NCBI RefSeq assembly: GCF_037038585.1
Contig: NC_092525.1
Span: 31,150,367-31,214,366, forward strand
From: Patagioenas fasciata
Taxonomy: Eukaryota; Chordata; Aves; Columbiformes; Columbidae
Direction: 5' to 3'
DNA length: 64,000 bases
Within the stretch, counting starts at the first letter, position 1, and each line of letters starts with the position of its first letter. The position numbers and the translations under genes were made by a program. Of the stretch, positions 53,801 to 62,957 are shown piece by piece. The notes beneath the pieces were generated by a model. The model did no database searches and was not told where the DNA came from. It saw only the letters and a program-made list of their open reading frames with translations.

Positions 53801-56800
53801 AGGCAATGACACAAAAGTCTGTGTGCACACGCAGCATCATTAGCTACATTTTGGCACTTCCAGACTTATGTCAGATGCCCTTATTTGGCAACTGCTGCTG
53901 CAAAATTTTGCTGATGCCTGGAGCAATAGGCTGTCGTAAGGGATGAAAATTCCTGGAAAGTCTAGTTCAGCAACTTGCTTATCAGAAACAAAGAATCACT
54001 GACCAGAAAATGCTAAGAGCCTGTTTATCAGCTCCTATTAACATGAAAATATGATGAGCCCTTCTCATTGCTAAGTAAGGAAAGGCTCTGGCATCATACA
54101 CTGAATCTTCATGCTTCCTGCAACAGAATTTGTTATTTTTTTAGCTTTTTTTTCCATGTAGTGGTATTTAGAGCTAAGCTATCTGACTGTAATTGGAATG
54201 TCAAGGGCCCTGCAGGAAATACATTTTTATCGCTGGGTTTGCTACAGCACAGCCCTATGTGGCAGTTTTATTGCTTACTTGCCTGTAGGATGCACCTTCA
54301 TTAGACAACCATTTAACACCGTGTTCTCATCCCACATTACATGCTCAGTATTTATGCCATGTGGACTTCACAGTTTCCACATGCTGGGAAGTTGAAAGAC
54401 ATGCTTTGCTGTGCCACAAGCCACTTCAGTTCTGCAGTGAAATGCCACACAAATTAGCAAACAATAAGACTCAATGACCCTAAGACATATCAGCTTTTCC
54501 AAAGCACAGCTGAATTCCATTCCTAGCCAGCTAATGGTTCTAACTGGTGCCACTGCTTGTGCTGTCTCAAGTCTCATGGAGTCTGGCATTTCTCCTAGTT
54601 TTCTAGGTCTGGAATTCACTCAGTCTTTGCTGCTGTTACAGATTCTGAATTACCAAGGTACTTAAGCAGGTGCCTGTCTTAAAATGCATAAGTAGTCCTA
54701 CTGATTTTAATATGATTATCCATGTGTTTCGCGTTAGTCATATGCATAAGTACCTTTCCAAGTGTGGGTTATAGTTCCCTATAGCTCCCAAGAAGACAGT
54801 CTTTCCTCAGAGTAACACTAACTTTTGGAGAGGATGTAAATACGCTGTCTGTGTGGTCGCATAACGATCAGGTGCACCATAGCTGAAGTGAGTATCAAGT
54901 GCTCCAGAGTTGTAAGATCTGGAGATGCTATAAATATTATATAACTAGAGAAGATTCAGGGAAAACACTAAGAACAGGTGCACCACAGCAGCAAGCCAAT
55001 TTCACTTCCCTGTCTCTTTGTATTAGACAAAAGACTAGCGTCTTTGTAAACATTTCATTTTTTTCAGTTTTCTTGGTATATCTGCATTTAAAATACAGTC
55101 TGCATAGCCCCAGAAAATGTATTTGTGAGGGAAAAAAAAAAAAGAAAAGTCAAACTGTCAAAACCAAGAAAACCACCACCTGTATTTTACAAACTGAATT
55201 CTGGATAGGCAACTATTTGTCAACAGAGAAAATCGGTTACTCAAAGAGAGCATATCTCAGGAGATCTTCAGAGAAGTACTCTCGGCTACTACAAAAAGTC
55301 CCCAAAACTGAAACCCAAATGAAACGTCTTCCATTTACAAGGCAATTGTAGAAAACTAGTAGAAAATACAAAGGTGTTCTGCCAATACATTATTATCCAT
55401 AAAGTACTATATTTATTTATTTTTACGGGATGTGTAGGTATTAGTCATCCTAGAACATTAAAACCACTCGCAACAAGCTACCTTCCTGTGAGCTGCTTTA
55501 ACAGGCAGCATTTCAGAGGACGCATATTTGGGTCGAAAATTTGAAACGGAATCTAAAGGAATATTCTCAATATCAAATCTATTCCACTGCTCATTTTCCA
55601 AGTTCTGAAGTACAAAACAAATCTGAGGTATGGTATGGGACTGGAAATCCAAACAACTATCATACTTTTTGCCAATACCAACCTCCTGCATCACCTCAAC
55701 AAATCCCCTCAACCTGAAAGCTGGATAAAACATTCCTTCACTACCTCCCCAGATCGTTAAAAGGCTACAATTGCCCCTGTTGTCTCCCAGTTCCTCTCAG
55801 GAGGAGTTACTCTGTAACCAGAGCAGCTGTATACAAGCAAGCAGATTCAGAAGTGACTTCCCCACACTCCTCGATCGGCGCCTAGTGGGCACTGCGGCTG
55901 CTGCAGGTCATTCACACGCTATTTACATCAACACCTCAACCCCTACACCTTGCTAGCAACTCCCTTTACACGCATTGAGTAAGAACAGCCACCATTTAAC
56001 ATGGACACCTTAACAAAAACAGTCATTACAAACAATAAAATTAATAGAATTTAATTTTAACCAGAAAAATAATCAAATACATAGAGTGGCATTTTTCCAT
56101 CTGCATTCATGCTTAGGCTGTAACTTAGAATTGATTTGGCTTATTTATCAAATGCACATTCTCTTCTAAATATTAACATGCTTGCTGTTAACAGAAGAAT
56201 CTTACAAGGACTGACATCTACACTAAAAATATCCAAGCAGAAGATCGCAGTCAAAAAGCATGTTTTACTAAATTCCTCATATAAGCAATATATTGACAGT
56301 TAAATGCCTGGAAATGACCTTCTCTTCTTATGCTAAATCTCCAAAAAGTCAATTCTTTCAAAATTGAGAGCATCCTAGAAACTTTAACATTACTGTGCAG
56401 CAAGATTATGCTGCCCTCTGTACTGCACTGTTTGTATCATTCGCTGGAAAACATCAGCATTCCTATTACGCTAGGGAGAAGACAAAAAATAAAATACCTT
56501 TGAGCCAAGAGATGTGTGCTGCACTAGGAATATAACAGCAGGTCACAAAGTGTTTGAATCCTACTCCCCGAGGAGGCAGGGGAAAAAAAAAACCAAAAAG
56601 TAGAATGGAGGTGTCTTGCAGGAAACAGAGAATATAACCAATGAAGCAAAATGGCACAACGTGGAAAATGCATAAAAATCCTCTCCAGGGCCGTTGTCAC
56701 TGACTTTTATTTCCTGTGAATACATGTGGAATTTGCTTTGGGGTATAATGTGCAAGTCAATACTTTCTTGCAAAGTAAATGTAAAAGCATCCAGGAAATA

Positions 56801-59800
56801 CCTGACTAGTTCCCCATCCTGCACTTACCATCAAGCTGTTTCTGTCATACAACGTAAAATACTTCTACTCTTGATTGTGGTGCTTTTGGATACAACAGAC
56901 TCAGCTGGCATTTTCAAAACTCAGATTTAACAAGGGCAAGCTTCACATCCTTACATGTGCATTTTAAAAGAACCAGTGAACGGTAATGGGCCAGCCCGGC
57001 TTAACATCAAGGATGTAATTATTTCTTCTAATAATTATAGTTAATTATATATTTAGCAAATCTGTGTGTTATCATTCATTTTCTTTACCTGCTACTAGAT
57101 TACTATGGTTAATGTTTATTTTAAATTGCATCTGATCCAAGCAGGTGCATGAAATGAACAGGTGGCCGGTGGCTCAGGAGATGCTCCTTTCTATGAAGGA
57201 CTGGTCTGAACCAGTGATCAAGTACCCCACAAGGCCACTTTGAAAACTACTGCTGCCTGCCTGATACGGGCATAAATGGGATGAAGATTTTGCAGACAAG
57301 CTAACAACCACACAAAGTGGTGTCTCATATGTAATGCTGCCTCTGTAAATGGAAAATTCAACTCAGAGAAGTATGGAAAAGGAATATCTATGACACCTAA
57401 AGCAAAGTGAATCTGCTTCACTAATTAGTCCACCAGGAACAACTCACAAAGAGACTGCAGGTTTGACATTTGGCCTTGCTTGGTCGACCCTTTTGCAGCA
57501 GAAGCAGATTATCAGCCAGACAAGTATTTCAAGCAGCCATCTCTGACAGACATGAACTACTGAGGGAAAGCCAGCAGAAACAGAGACACCCTTGCAAACC
57601 TGCGTGACTCTCCAAAGAAAGCTGGAGGAAAACGGATCCTAGTCTTGTTTAAGCAACAGGTGAGGGATGTGCAATGCCAGGATGGACTCAGACGGATGGA
57701 CTCTCATGTTACAAGTGAAGTGAGTCTTGTACAGAGCCAGAATTAACAGGTTGAGATGGAAGCAGATGTGATGGAAGAGGAGTGAGGTACTGGACCCATG
57801 GAGATGGGAAATACTGCCAGTTTTGCCAAATGGGCTCAGCTACAGAAAGCTTAAGAGTCTTTTCTGGACTAGCAGGAATCTGTAAGCCTGCAGAGGAGTT
57901 ACTGCAGTCACTGTCTCAAGGGATGGTGGAAACATGAGATGAAATGCTAACACTTAAGCACTTGAAGAGCTAGGCTATGTTTGATTTTCCACACAGAAAC
58001 CACTGCCAGAATTCAGAAAACAGAAAACCCATGAATAAACACAGGGATGACAAACTGTCTCTATCCGCATCAATTCTGCATCAGCTGCAGCCCAAAAGAC
58101 AACAACTGACTCCTAGCAGTGGTCCTAGAAATTTAAAAAGAAAACAAACCAAAAAAACCCCAAACCCCAAATCATAATGCTTCCTATGTACAAAGGCTGA
58201 TGTCTGCATTAGGAGTTCTCCCCAGAGCTACGCAGAGTTTAGCTTCCCTTCTTTAGGTGACGCCGTATGGAAGAACAACCTCCCCCTCCCTGGGATAGTG
58301 CAATGCTGGGCCGAGGAACAGCATCCAAACTACCCTGGTTCAAACAGTGACCGATCTCATAGAAGTATGTCCCTCAGTAATACCAGTTTCATACTCAAAA
58401 TCTGTTACTGCAGATCTTTCACTGAGATTGACTATTTCTAGGGATCACTTCCCCTACAACTGCAAGAATCTCTGGATTAATCTGAATACTGTTGTACCAG
58501 TCTAAATAATGATAGCAGTTGTCACTGAACCACTGCTCAGAAAACAACATTCTGCCTCCATGACAACTGTTTATAGTCAGAGGACATTAACATACTCATT
58601 TCATAATAACCCCACTAAAAGCTGTCTCCTCCCCCTGTTACTTTATTTAAATATATCAAACATATGCTGTACCTACCACAATCTAATAAAAAATTAAATA
58701 ACTGAGAAAGAACAAAACATCTAGGAGCAAAAATCTAGGATGAATCTAGGAAACAGATAACATTCATCCAAAAATATGAAAAGCATATACTTACCTGCAG
58801 TTCCTAAGCTAAGTAGCACAGCAACCCAAAATACCCAGAACACAATGAGAATCAGAAAGGTCCAGAGTGGTTGGAACAACAGGAAAGGAATTCTGCCAAT
58901 GATTTTACCAACAATTCGAAAGAGCTGTACGGTGAACTGAAGCCTCTTTCTTAGTACAAATATAAGGGAAATCAGAATAACCTGTTACAGGAAATAAAAA
59001 GACAAATTGTTTGGTGTTTTTTTTCCCTCCTTAAGAAAAGTAGCAGTGTTGTCAAATGTGGGATCAGGGGGTACAGATTTCACCAAGACATGACAGCAGG
59101 GCAATTTACACAAACTTACTGTGCACTGGAAAAGCTTTCTGAGACATCAAAGGTCTCATGAAATACAAATTGTCTCTGCGCTCATATTGAGCAATGACTT
59201 CAACATTGCAACATCAAGTGAAAAAATAACTTTAAAAGTTGCAAGCCACAGTCAGGTTTTCTGTTGGAAAACAAGTTCAGTGAGAAAAAAGCAGAATTTA
59301 ACCCAATAACTTAAGGCCTAGACACTGTTGCCTGTGCTTCACTACCCTGTTCATTGTCTGCAAGAACTACCACTCCTTTCTCCTACTGACACGGTGGGCT
59401 GAATCCACAGATCTCATGTTCATACCGAGCCAGTGCCCATATGTTCACTCAACATGATTCTCCAGTTAGCTGATGCAGAGAAGAATAGGGATGGAACGCA
59501 ATTCTTGCATTTCTATACCACCAACGGTAACAGTGTTTGGACAGGGTTGAAGTGTGGCAGAGTCCTGTGCTAACAAACTTCACAATGAAGATATAAAACT
59601 ATTTATATGAGTGTAAGCAGATCTTATAATCGATTCTCATTTTCAAATCTGAAAGGAATGAGGAATTACTTTTACTGTTGCAGAATCACAGTAGTTCAAG
59701 TTTCAAGTTACAGCTTCTGCCATTGCCTAGGGTAAAATGCTACTTACAGTAACTATTGTTGAGAAGATAGCATATCCAAGTAGAAATTTTACATTTTCCT

Positions 59801-62800
59801 TTTCTGTTTCCAATTCAGTGCTGGGATCATTCTTGTAGTCATAATAGAGCCACCAGAGAACACCTGAGACAACTGAGCAAACAAGAGCAGGATGAAGGCG
59901 GGCAGCACGCCCCAGGCTGCGGCACACTGCTCTTGGCAGGCTGATGTCTGCCCAGTCTCCCTCGAGAATCCCTCGCCCTTCTGCCTAACCCAAGCTCAGC
60001 TCAGGAAGACTGTCACGTAGCAGAGAGGCACAGTGTCAACGACCACAGAGAAAATTCGCATAATGTTCTGTTAGTCTGAGGTAAAGCCACAGCAGAATGT
60101 TTGGTTTTCTTGTGGTTATTCTAAAGCTCAGGCACATAACTTCATTGAGGAGATACAAAGCTAACTTTTATGGAATGACAAGCTTTAGGTGGAGACATTC
60201 CTATAGCTCTCCCTTTCTAAAGCAGGCAATGTAGAACTTTAGTGAACTTTCTTTGAAATAGCAGCATTTTAATAACTGCAGTGATCTGCCAAAAGAAATG
60301 TTGTTTCCAGGCATCTACAAAAAAAATAAAACTCATCATCATCCCACACTCAACAGCTGGAACAGCACAGCCAGATCTTGGCACCCAAAGGCAGGCAGGG
60401 CTCAGCTTGGAAGTGGATGCGGTAAGCTTAAGGTCACTGAGGATGGCCATGGAGAAAAAGGAAGGATAGCTGTTTGTTCAGCTGCCTCTCCTTCAGTTCA
60501 GTGAGATGATCCATTTAACTAAGCATATGCTAAAAGACAAATATACTTACATAACAACCCAAATACAACTAGTGCAATCAAAGTATGGACCAGAAGTGTC
60601 CGAATGAATCTGAAGGCTAAAACCAGTATAAAAGAGAAGCCTGAAAAATATACAAAATCAGTTTATTATGAATGAACGTCACAACACATTTAACTTAACT
60701 CTTTATACTTTTAAAATAAATATAAGGTTCTTGCAGAATTTGGGCTTTCATCAATAAACAGTAGTCTCAAAAGCAACACCATTTAGCAAAGCTGGCAAAT
60801 TTTTTAACATTTAAAACACAATTACCTATAACTTACTAATAATGAACTTATAACTAAAATATTTCATCTTGGAAATTATTAGCTTTTCAATAATACTTTG
60901 TATAAAATTTAAGTTAAAATGTTCATGTTGATTCCATTTTTTTCAAAAACAATTTCTTACAGTCCCCTGAAACGAGGTGTATGATCATATCAAAGAACAC
61001 AGAATCTGATATTTCACAGACTTGTATTTCATCAGCCTACTAAATGCCTCCTTATAAAACACAATCACTCTTAAAAACAACTCTGCCCAGAAAACATGAA
61101 AAAGATCACTGCTGAACTAAAAACATAAAGTTAATCAAAACATTTGAAACCTCACATTTTAATTTAATATCATTATTTATATCTAATTCATAACCTTACC
61201 TAGTGCAAGGACACTCAGTCCTATCACAGTATCTTTTCCTGCCAATATTCCACTTAGAATTCGATGGAAAACATCCATTTCATTAACCATACGTATTAAA
61301 ACAGATGCATATTTGGAATAGCATTCAGGATTTTGTGGAACACATCGATTAAATAATGGAAAAGATTTACTGGAAGGTTAAAAACAAAGATGGTTAAACA
61401 AAATTAATTACTGGACAGTTTCAAAACCAGGGAGATCCATTCTACCATGCTCTTTCAAGCCCCCTGTAGCAGCCCACCGGCAGCCTCAACAGTTTTGCAG
61501 CCACAGCCAGCCAGTCTGATCTGTAACGGGGCAGGCAACCTCCCTGCCCAGGACACCCTCCACATGGAGTCTGACACAACACGGCACTGCGCATGGAGTG
61601 GTCTCTAACAAATGGTACTTTTATGTTCCATCTGCAAAATATCAACTCCTAGCAGCATCATGCCTGTGCCACTGTTCCAGGATATCCATTCAAGATCAAC
61701 CAGAGGACAAAACCAACTACTATGTCAATCACCATCAGCGTGTAGCTCCTATTCCTGTTCCAGTCTGGGTTCAACTGCTTTGCTCCCATGTGTTTATGTA
61801 AAAACTAAACTCACGCTAACATGCATGTAAGTTACGTTGTAGACAATTCTAGGCCACAAACATCTTGTACTGTTTTTATGATATTTAAGCATTCTGAAAG
61901 CCACAACAAAACAATGTTTGTAAGGTACAATTAACACCACCAAATATTTACATAAGAAATTATTTGTCACTCCCAATCAAGATTCTTGAATATATTTAAT
62001 GTCCCACTTCAGCAACCAACGCTGTACTACAACAGTCAAAGACATATTCATACTTAAAAAGGACAGGTTTGCTCATCAACAGTTAAAAATTCTGACCAGC
62101 TTTCTTCTACTATGAAATATTCCTGTGCAAGATGAATAACTTTCCGAAGTTCCTTGCCAAAAAGAAAAAACCCTAAGAAGTCAAAGAAATAAGTAAAATA
62201 TCACATATTTTTTCATCAATTTACATGCTCTCCTTTGATCCACTGTATGTAATGTCTTTATGTGTCCTCTGTTCTCTTCTGTTTGCTTTTTTCCTCTATT
62301 TTATTTTGTTCAGAGCATATGAGGGCTCTGCCAATATGCGGACTCCAATTCTTTGCTGTATTTTCATGACGCAGTGGAATTCAAAATCACGGGTTTAAGG
62401 ATTTTGACTCACAAATGCCAAATGCTAAAGAGAGTGCCATCCACAGACCTGTGCTTCAAGCCAGCTGGCTATGAAATAGTGGATAGAAATTTCTGGGTTC
62501 AGGATAGTAAGCAAGGCCCAAGACCACAGCTCCTCTTCCTTGGCATTGAGGGAGAGAGCAAAAGTCTGTGCAGGAGATAAGCTGTTCCTCATATGGAGAG
62601 TTTTTCCCCTGATTTGGAGAGAAAAAAATCTCTAAACAGTAGAGGAATGGAGGGAATGTAGTCCTTGCTCATTCTGTGGGAGAGGAGACTCATGTGTTCA
62701 CAGGTATACATGAGAACTCCTAAGGACGTGTACAGAAAAAATAAACAAAGCAAAACCATTCTGACTGCGAAGCATCAAGTCAAATACAAAACGCGAGGAA

Positions 62801-62957
62801 GTTAACAATCCTTAAGAAGCTGTTCGGACTCAAGGGTGTTGCAAAGTACCCAGTTATTCTTACCTTGGTGGAACTGGCAGTGCGGGACACAGTTCAGCTG
62901 CCTTTGGATTTAGTGTGTAACTGGAAATGTTCAGGTTGTAAATGCAAAGACAAGAAC
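26815..62957 (-). CDS. SLC44A3: SLC44A3, choline transporter-like protein 3, all but the N-terminal exons
   Basis: SLC44A3 (CTL3) is a multi-pass plasma-membrane member of the choline-transporter-like SLC44 family; its substrate is poorly established. Ten exons (62,864-62,957 down to 31,525-31,761) join in consistent phase into about 480 residues that align end to end with human SLC44A3 from about residue 140. They cover the end of the first large extracellular loop and the hydrophobic segments including [37 protein letters not shown], the [17 protein letters not shown] signature and [19 protein letters not shown]. The cytoplasmic C-terminal motif [10 protein letters not shown] is present. 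Intron sizes run from 468 to 9,718 bp. The exons for the N-terminus, first membrane segment and start of the loop must lie beyond 64,000. The last coding exon is tentative (see 26,815-26,874). No frameshift or stop was seen. The gene is convergent with CNN3, the arrangement also found in mammals. Confidence 0.93.
30976..30981 (-). terminator. SLC44A3: Alternative SLC44A3 polyadenylation signal
   Basis: TTTATT on the + strand gives AATAAA on the - strand, inside AAATAAATAGATAAG. It would serve a transcript that reads through exon 31,525-31,761 to the stop at 31,492 and on through the CR1 fragment. Speculative; the surrounding AT-richness makes chance occurrence likely. Confidence 0.25.
31047..31272 (-). 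repeat. CR1 (chicken repeat 1) LINE, 5'-truncated 3' fragment
   Basis: This is the clearest repeat in the window. Read on + it shows the reverse complement of the CR1 3' region: ATCATCAAGTCCAACCATAA, then CCAGAGATGGTGACTCCACC, CCCTGGGCAGCCTGTTCCAC, and TTTTTCCTAATATCCAATCT. The element is therefore in - orientation, truncated at its 5' end as nearly all CR1 copies are, and without the coding region. CR1 is the dominant LINE of birds and is also common in turtles and crocodilians, so this copy supports a sauropsid source. Confidence 0.93.
31525..31761 (-). CDS. SLC44A3: SLC44A3 exon, last two membrane segments and NDGS motif
   Basis: 237 bp, 79 codons in phase 0, after the acceptor CTTTACAG. 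It encodes [17 protein letters not shown], the segment [20 protein letters not shown], then [20 protein letters not shown] and QELL. This is the most conserved end of SLC44 proteins. The proposed donor, GTAAAC at 31,524, is at the position used in human SLC44A3 but is weak. Without splicing the frame adds [10 protein letters not shown] and stops at 31,494-31,492. Confidence 0.94.
32230..32367 (-). CDS. SLC44A3: SLC44A3 exon ([10 protein letters not shown] segment)
   Basis: 138 bp, 46 codons, both ends in phase 0. [20 protein letters not shown] then [20 protein letters not shown] and VLFLGK match human CTL3 ([20 protein letters not shown]...). Acceptor TTATTTCAG, donor GTAAGA. The first residue is His where the family has Asn. 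Confidence 0.95.
34030..34400. other. GC- and CpG-rich intronic patch
   Basis: About 370 bases of markedly higher GC than the flanks, with CCGCAGCCCCCCGCCACCCC-like stretches and many CpGs. Open frames on both strands (142 and 98 codons) follow from the lack of stop-codon-forming AT, and show no recognisable protein. It could be a small orphan CpG island with promoter or enhancer activity, or a biased-conversion patch. Confidence 0.5.
34468..34512 (+). repeat. Possible ancient SINE/LINE relic
   Basis: CATTAATAGACAGGAAACTG followed by AGACACAACG resembles the 'cattttacaGAtgGGAAACTGAGgCACA' core found in ancient amniote tRNA-derived SINEs (MIR-like). Only about 45 bases are recognisable, so confidence is low. 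Confidence 0.3.
36130..36205 (+). repeat. Ancient CR1/L3-type LINE 3' relic
   Basis: GGAGACGGAATACTGAGCTA, GACAGAGATTCAGTCTGGCC and CAACACAAGGCCAATATTAT match, with substitutions, the widely conserved tail 'GGAGACaGgaTACTGgGCTAGAtggAccttTggTCTGaCCcAgtAtGGCcattcTTATG' of old CR1/L3-group LINEs shared by amniotes. It is an old fossil rather than a recent insertion. Confidence 0.6.
37098..37330 (-). repeat. Probable degenerate CR1-like element
   Basis: GACTGGAAGGGACTTTCAGC, CACTCCAGTCCCTGGC and AGAGCTCCCTCTTAAAACTA have the layout of a reversed CR1 3' region, but identity is low and the family is not determined. The following 200-250 bases (to about 37,560) may belong to the same element. Confidence 0.4.
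39290..39480 (+). repeat. Possible ancient SINE-like relic
   Basis: CAAAACACTTTTCATCCAGA, AGAGTGCTTTACAATTGTTA, and further on GGAACAGCTTAAGGAGTGAA and ACAGCACATAGCAACAC recall the ordered blocks 'caaaGcgCTTTACAA', 'gaGGcAcagagagGTtAAGtgActTG' and 'cACacaGCAAgt' of old amniote SINEs. It is heavily diverged, and the assignment is from memory only. Confidence 0.35.
42086..42169 (-). CDS. SLC44A3: SLC44A3 exon, cysteine-rich loop
   Basis: 84 bp, 28 codons, both ends in phase 0. It encodes [20 protein letters not shown] then SCLRYLNQ. It occupies the position of human SLC44A3 LFRCCYCCFWCLDKYLLHLNQ and keeps the LF.CC.C.FW and LNQ features. The family's W-C-L-(D/E)-K is W-S-Q-E-S here. Acceptor TTATTGCAG, donor GTACGC. 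Small size and divergence make it easy to miss. Confidence 0.88.
42170..44658 (-). other. SLC44A3: SLC44A3 intron, 2.5 kb
   Basis: No conserved exon. It contains a 116-codon open frame in the sense (-) orientation at 43,203-43,553 with no recognised homologue. Otherwise AT-rich unique sequence. Confidence 0.8.
44659..44815 (-). CDS. SLC44A3: SLC44A3 exon (GTAVKGS membrane segment)
   Basis: 157 bp. The first base completes an Arg codon, then [40 protein letters not shown] and [12 protein letters not shown], ending in phase 0. Human CTL3 reads R-SKNDPPDHPILSSLS...GTVVKGSFLISVVRIPRI. Acceptor TTTCTAG, donor GTATGT. The H.GT..KGS block followed by R.PR is a hallmark of SLC44. Confidence 0.96.
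44816..50747 (-). other. SLC44A3: SLC44A3 intron, 5.9 kb
   Basis: No conserved exon or clear repeat seen. A modestly GC-rich patch lies at about 49,560-49,880. The remainder is AT-rich with short poly(A)/poly(T) tracts. Confidence 0.8.
50748..50913 (-). CDS. SLC44A3: SLC44A3 exon ([13 protein letters not shown] signature)
   Basis: 166 bp. It completes the split Gly codon, then [40 protein letters not shown] and [14 protein letters not shown], leaving two bases of an Arg codon. The W(T/N).(E/Q)F..ACQQ..IAGAV..(W/C)YF pattern is diagnostic for choline transporter-like proteins. Acceptor AACTCTAG, donor GTGAGT. Confidence 0.97.
50914..58794 (-). other. SLC44A3: SLC44A3 intron, 7.9 kb
   Basis: No conserved SLC44 exon. 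It holds a 91-codon sense-strand open frame at 55,458-55,733 with exon-like edges and AATAAA signals just after it, a perfect CArG-type sequence (CCTTATTTGG) at 53,879-53,888, and a 150-codon + strand frame at 54,899-55,351 that looks non-coding (Lys-rich, low complexity). Confidence 0.8.
58795..58981 (-). CDS. SLC44A3: SLC44A3 exon (two membrane segments)
   Basis: 187 bp, phase 0 to phase 1. [40 protein letters not shown] and [20 protein letters not shown] then TA. The linker FQPLW and the Arg-Lys-Arg flanking a hydrophobic segment match human CTL3 (VLRKRIKLTVELF..., LLFQPLWTF). Acceptor TGTAACAG, donor GTAAGT. Confidence 0.97.
59748..59872 (-). CDS. SLC44A3: SLC44A3 exon (VLWWLYYDY segment)
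   Basis: 125 bp, phase 1 to phase 0. The first two bases complete Phe, then [40 protein letters not shown] and T. Human CTL3 reads [20 protein letters not shown]. Acceptor TTGCTCAG, donor GTAAGT. A second AG nine bases into the exon would shift the boundary but loses the conserved FVSG. Confidence 0.97.
60551..60640 (-). CDS. SLC44A3: SLC44A3 exon (membrane segments 2-3)
   Basis: 90 bp, entering and leaving in phase 1. Encodes [20 protein letters not shown] then IALVVFGLL; human CTL3 has FRFITTLLVHIFISLVILGLL. Acceptor TTTTTCAG, donor GTAAGT. Confidence 0.96.
61200..61369 (-). CDS. SLC44A3: SLC44A3 exon (end of extracellular loop)
   Basis: 170 bp. The first base completes Ser, then [40 protein letters not shown] and [16 protein letters not shown], with one base left over. 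The cysteines of RCVPQ.PEC are conserved. It closes the first large extracellular loop and enters the second membrane segment. Acceptor AACCTTCCAG, donor GTAAGG. Confidence 0.97.
61370..62863 (-). other. SLC44A3: SLC44A3 intron, 1.5 kb
   Basis: No conserved exon. A protein-like open segment with good splice-site-like edges lies at 62,054-62,172 on the - strand (described under findings), but its phase does not fit the flanking exons. Confidence 0.8.
62864..62957 (-). CDS. SLC44A3: SLC44A3 exon (extracellular loop, LCPALPVPP)
   Basis: 94 bp. Its first two bases finish a Gly codon, then [30 protein letters not shown] and two bases of Ser. Human CTL3 reads GSFLCVYSLNSFNYTHSPKADSL-CPRLPVPPS, so exon identity is secure. 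NIS is a potential N-glycosylation site in the extracellular loop. Acceptor TTTTATAG, donor GTAAGA. This is the most 5' SLC44A3 exon I can identify in the window. Confidence 0.95.

Noticed and set aside
54899..55351. 150-codon + strand open frame
   Set aside because: Contains a KKKKK run from an A-tract and has no protein-like domain; antisense to SLC44A3 intron.
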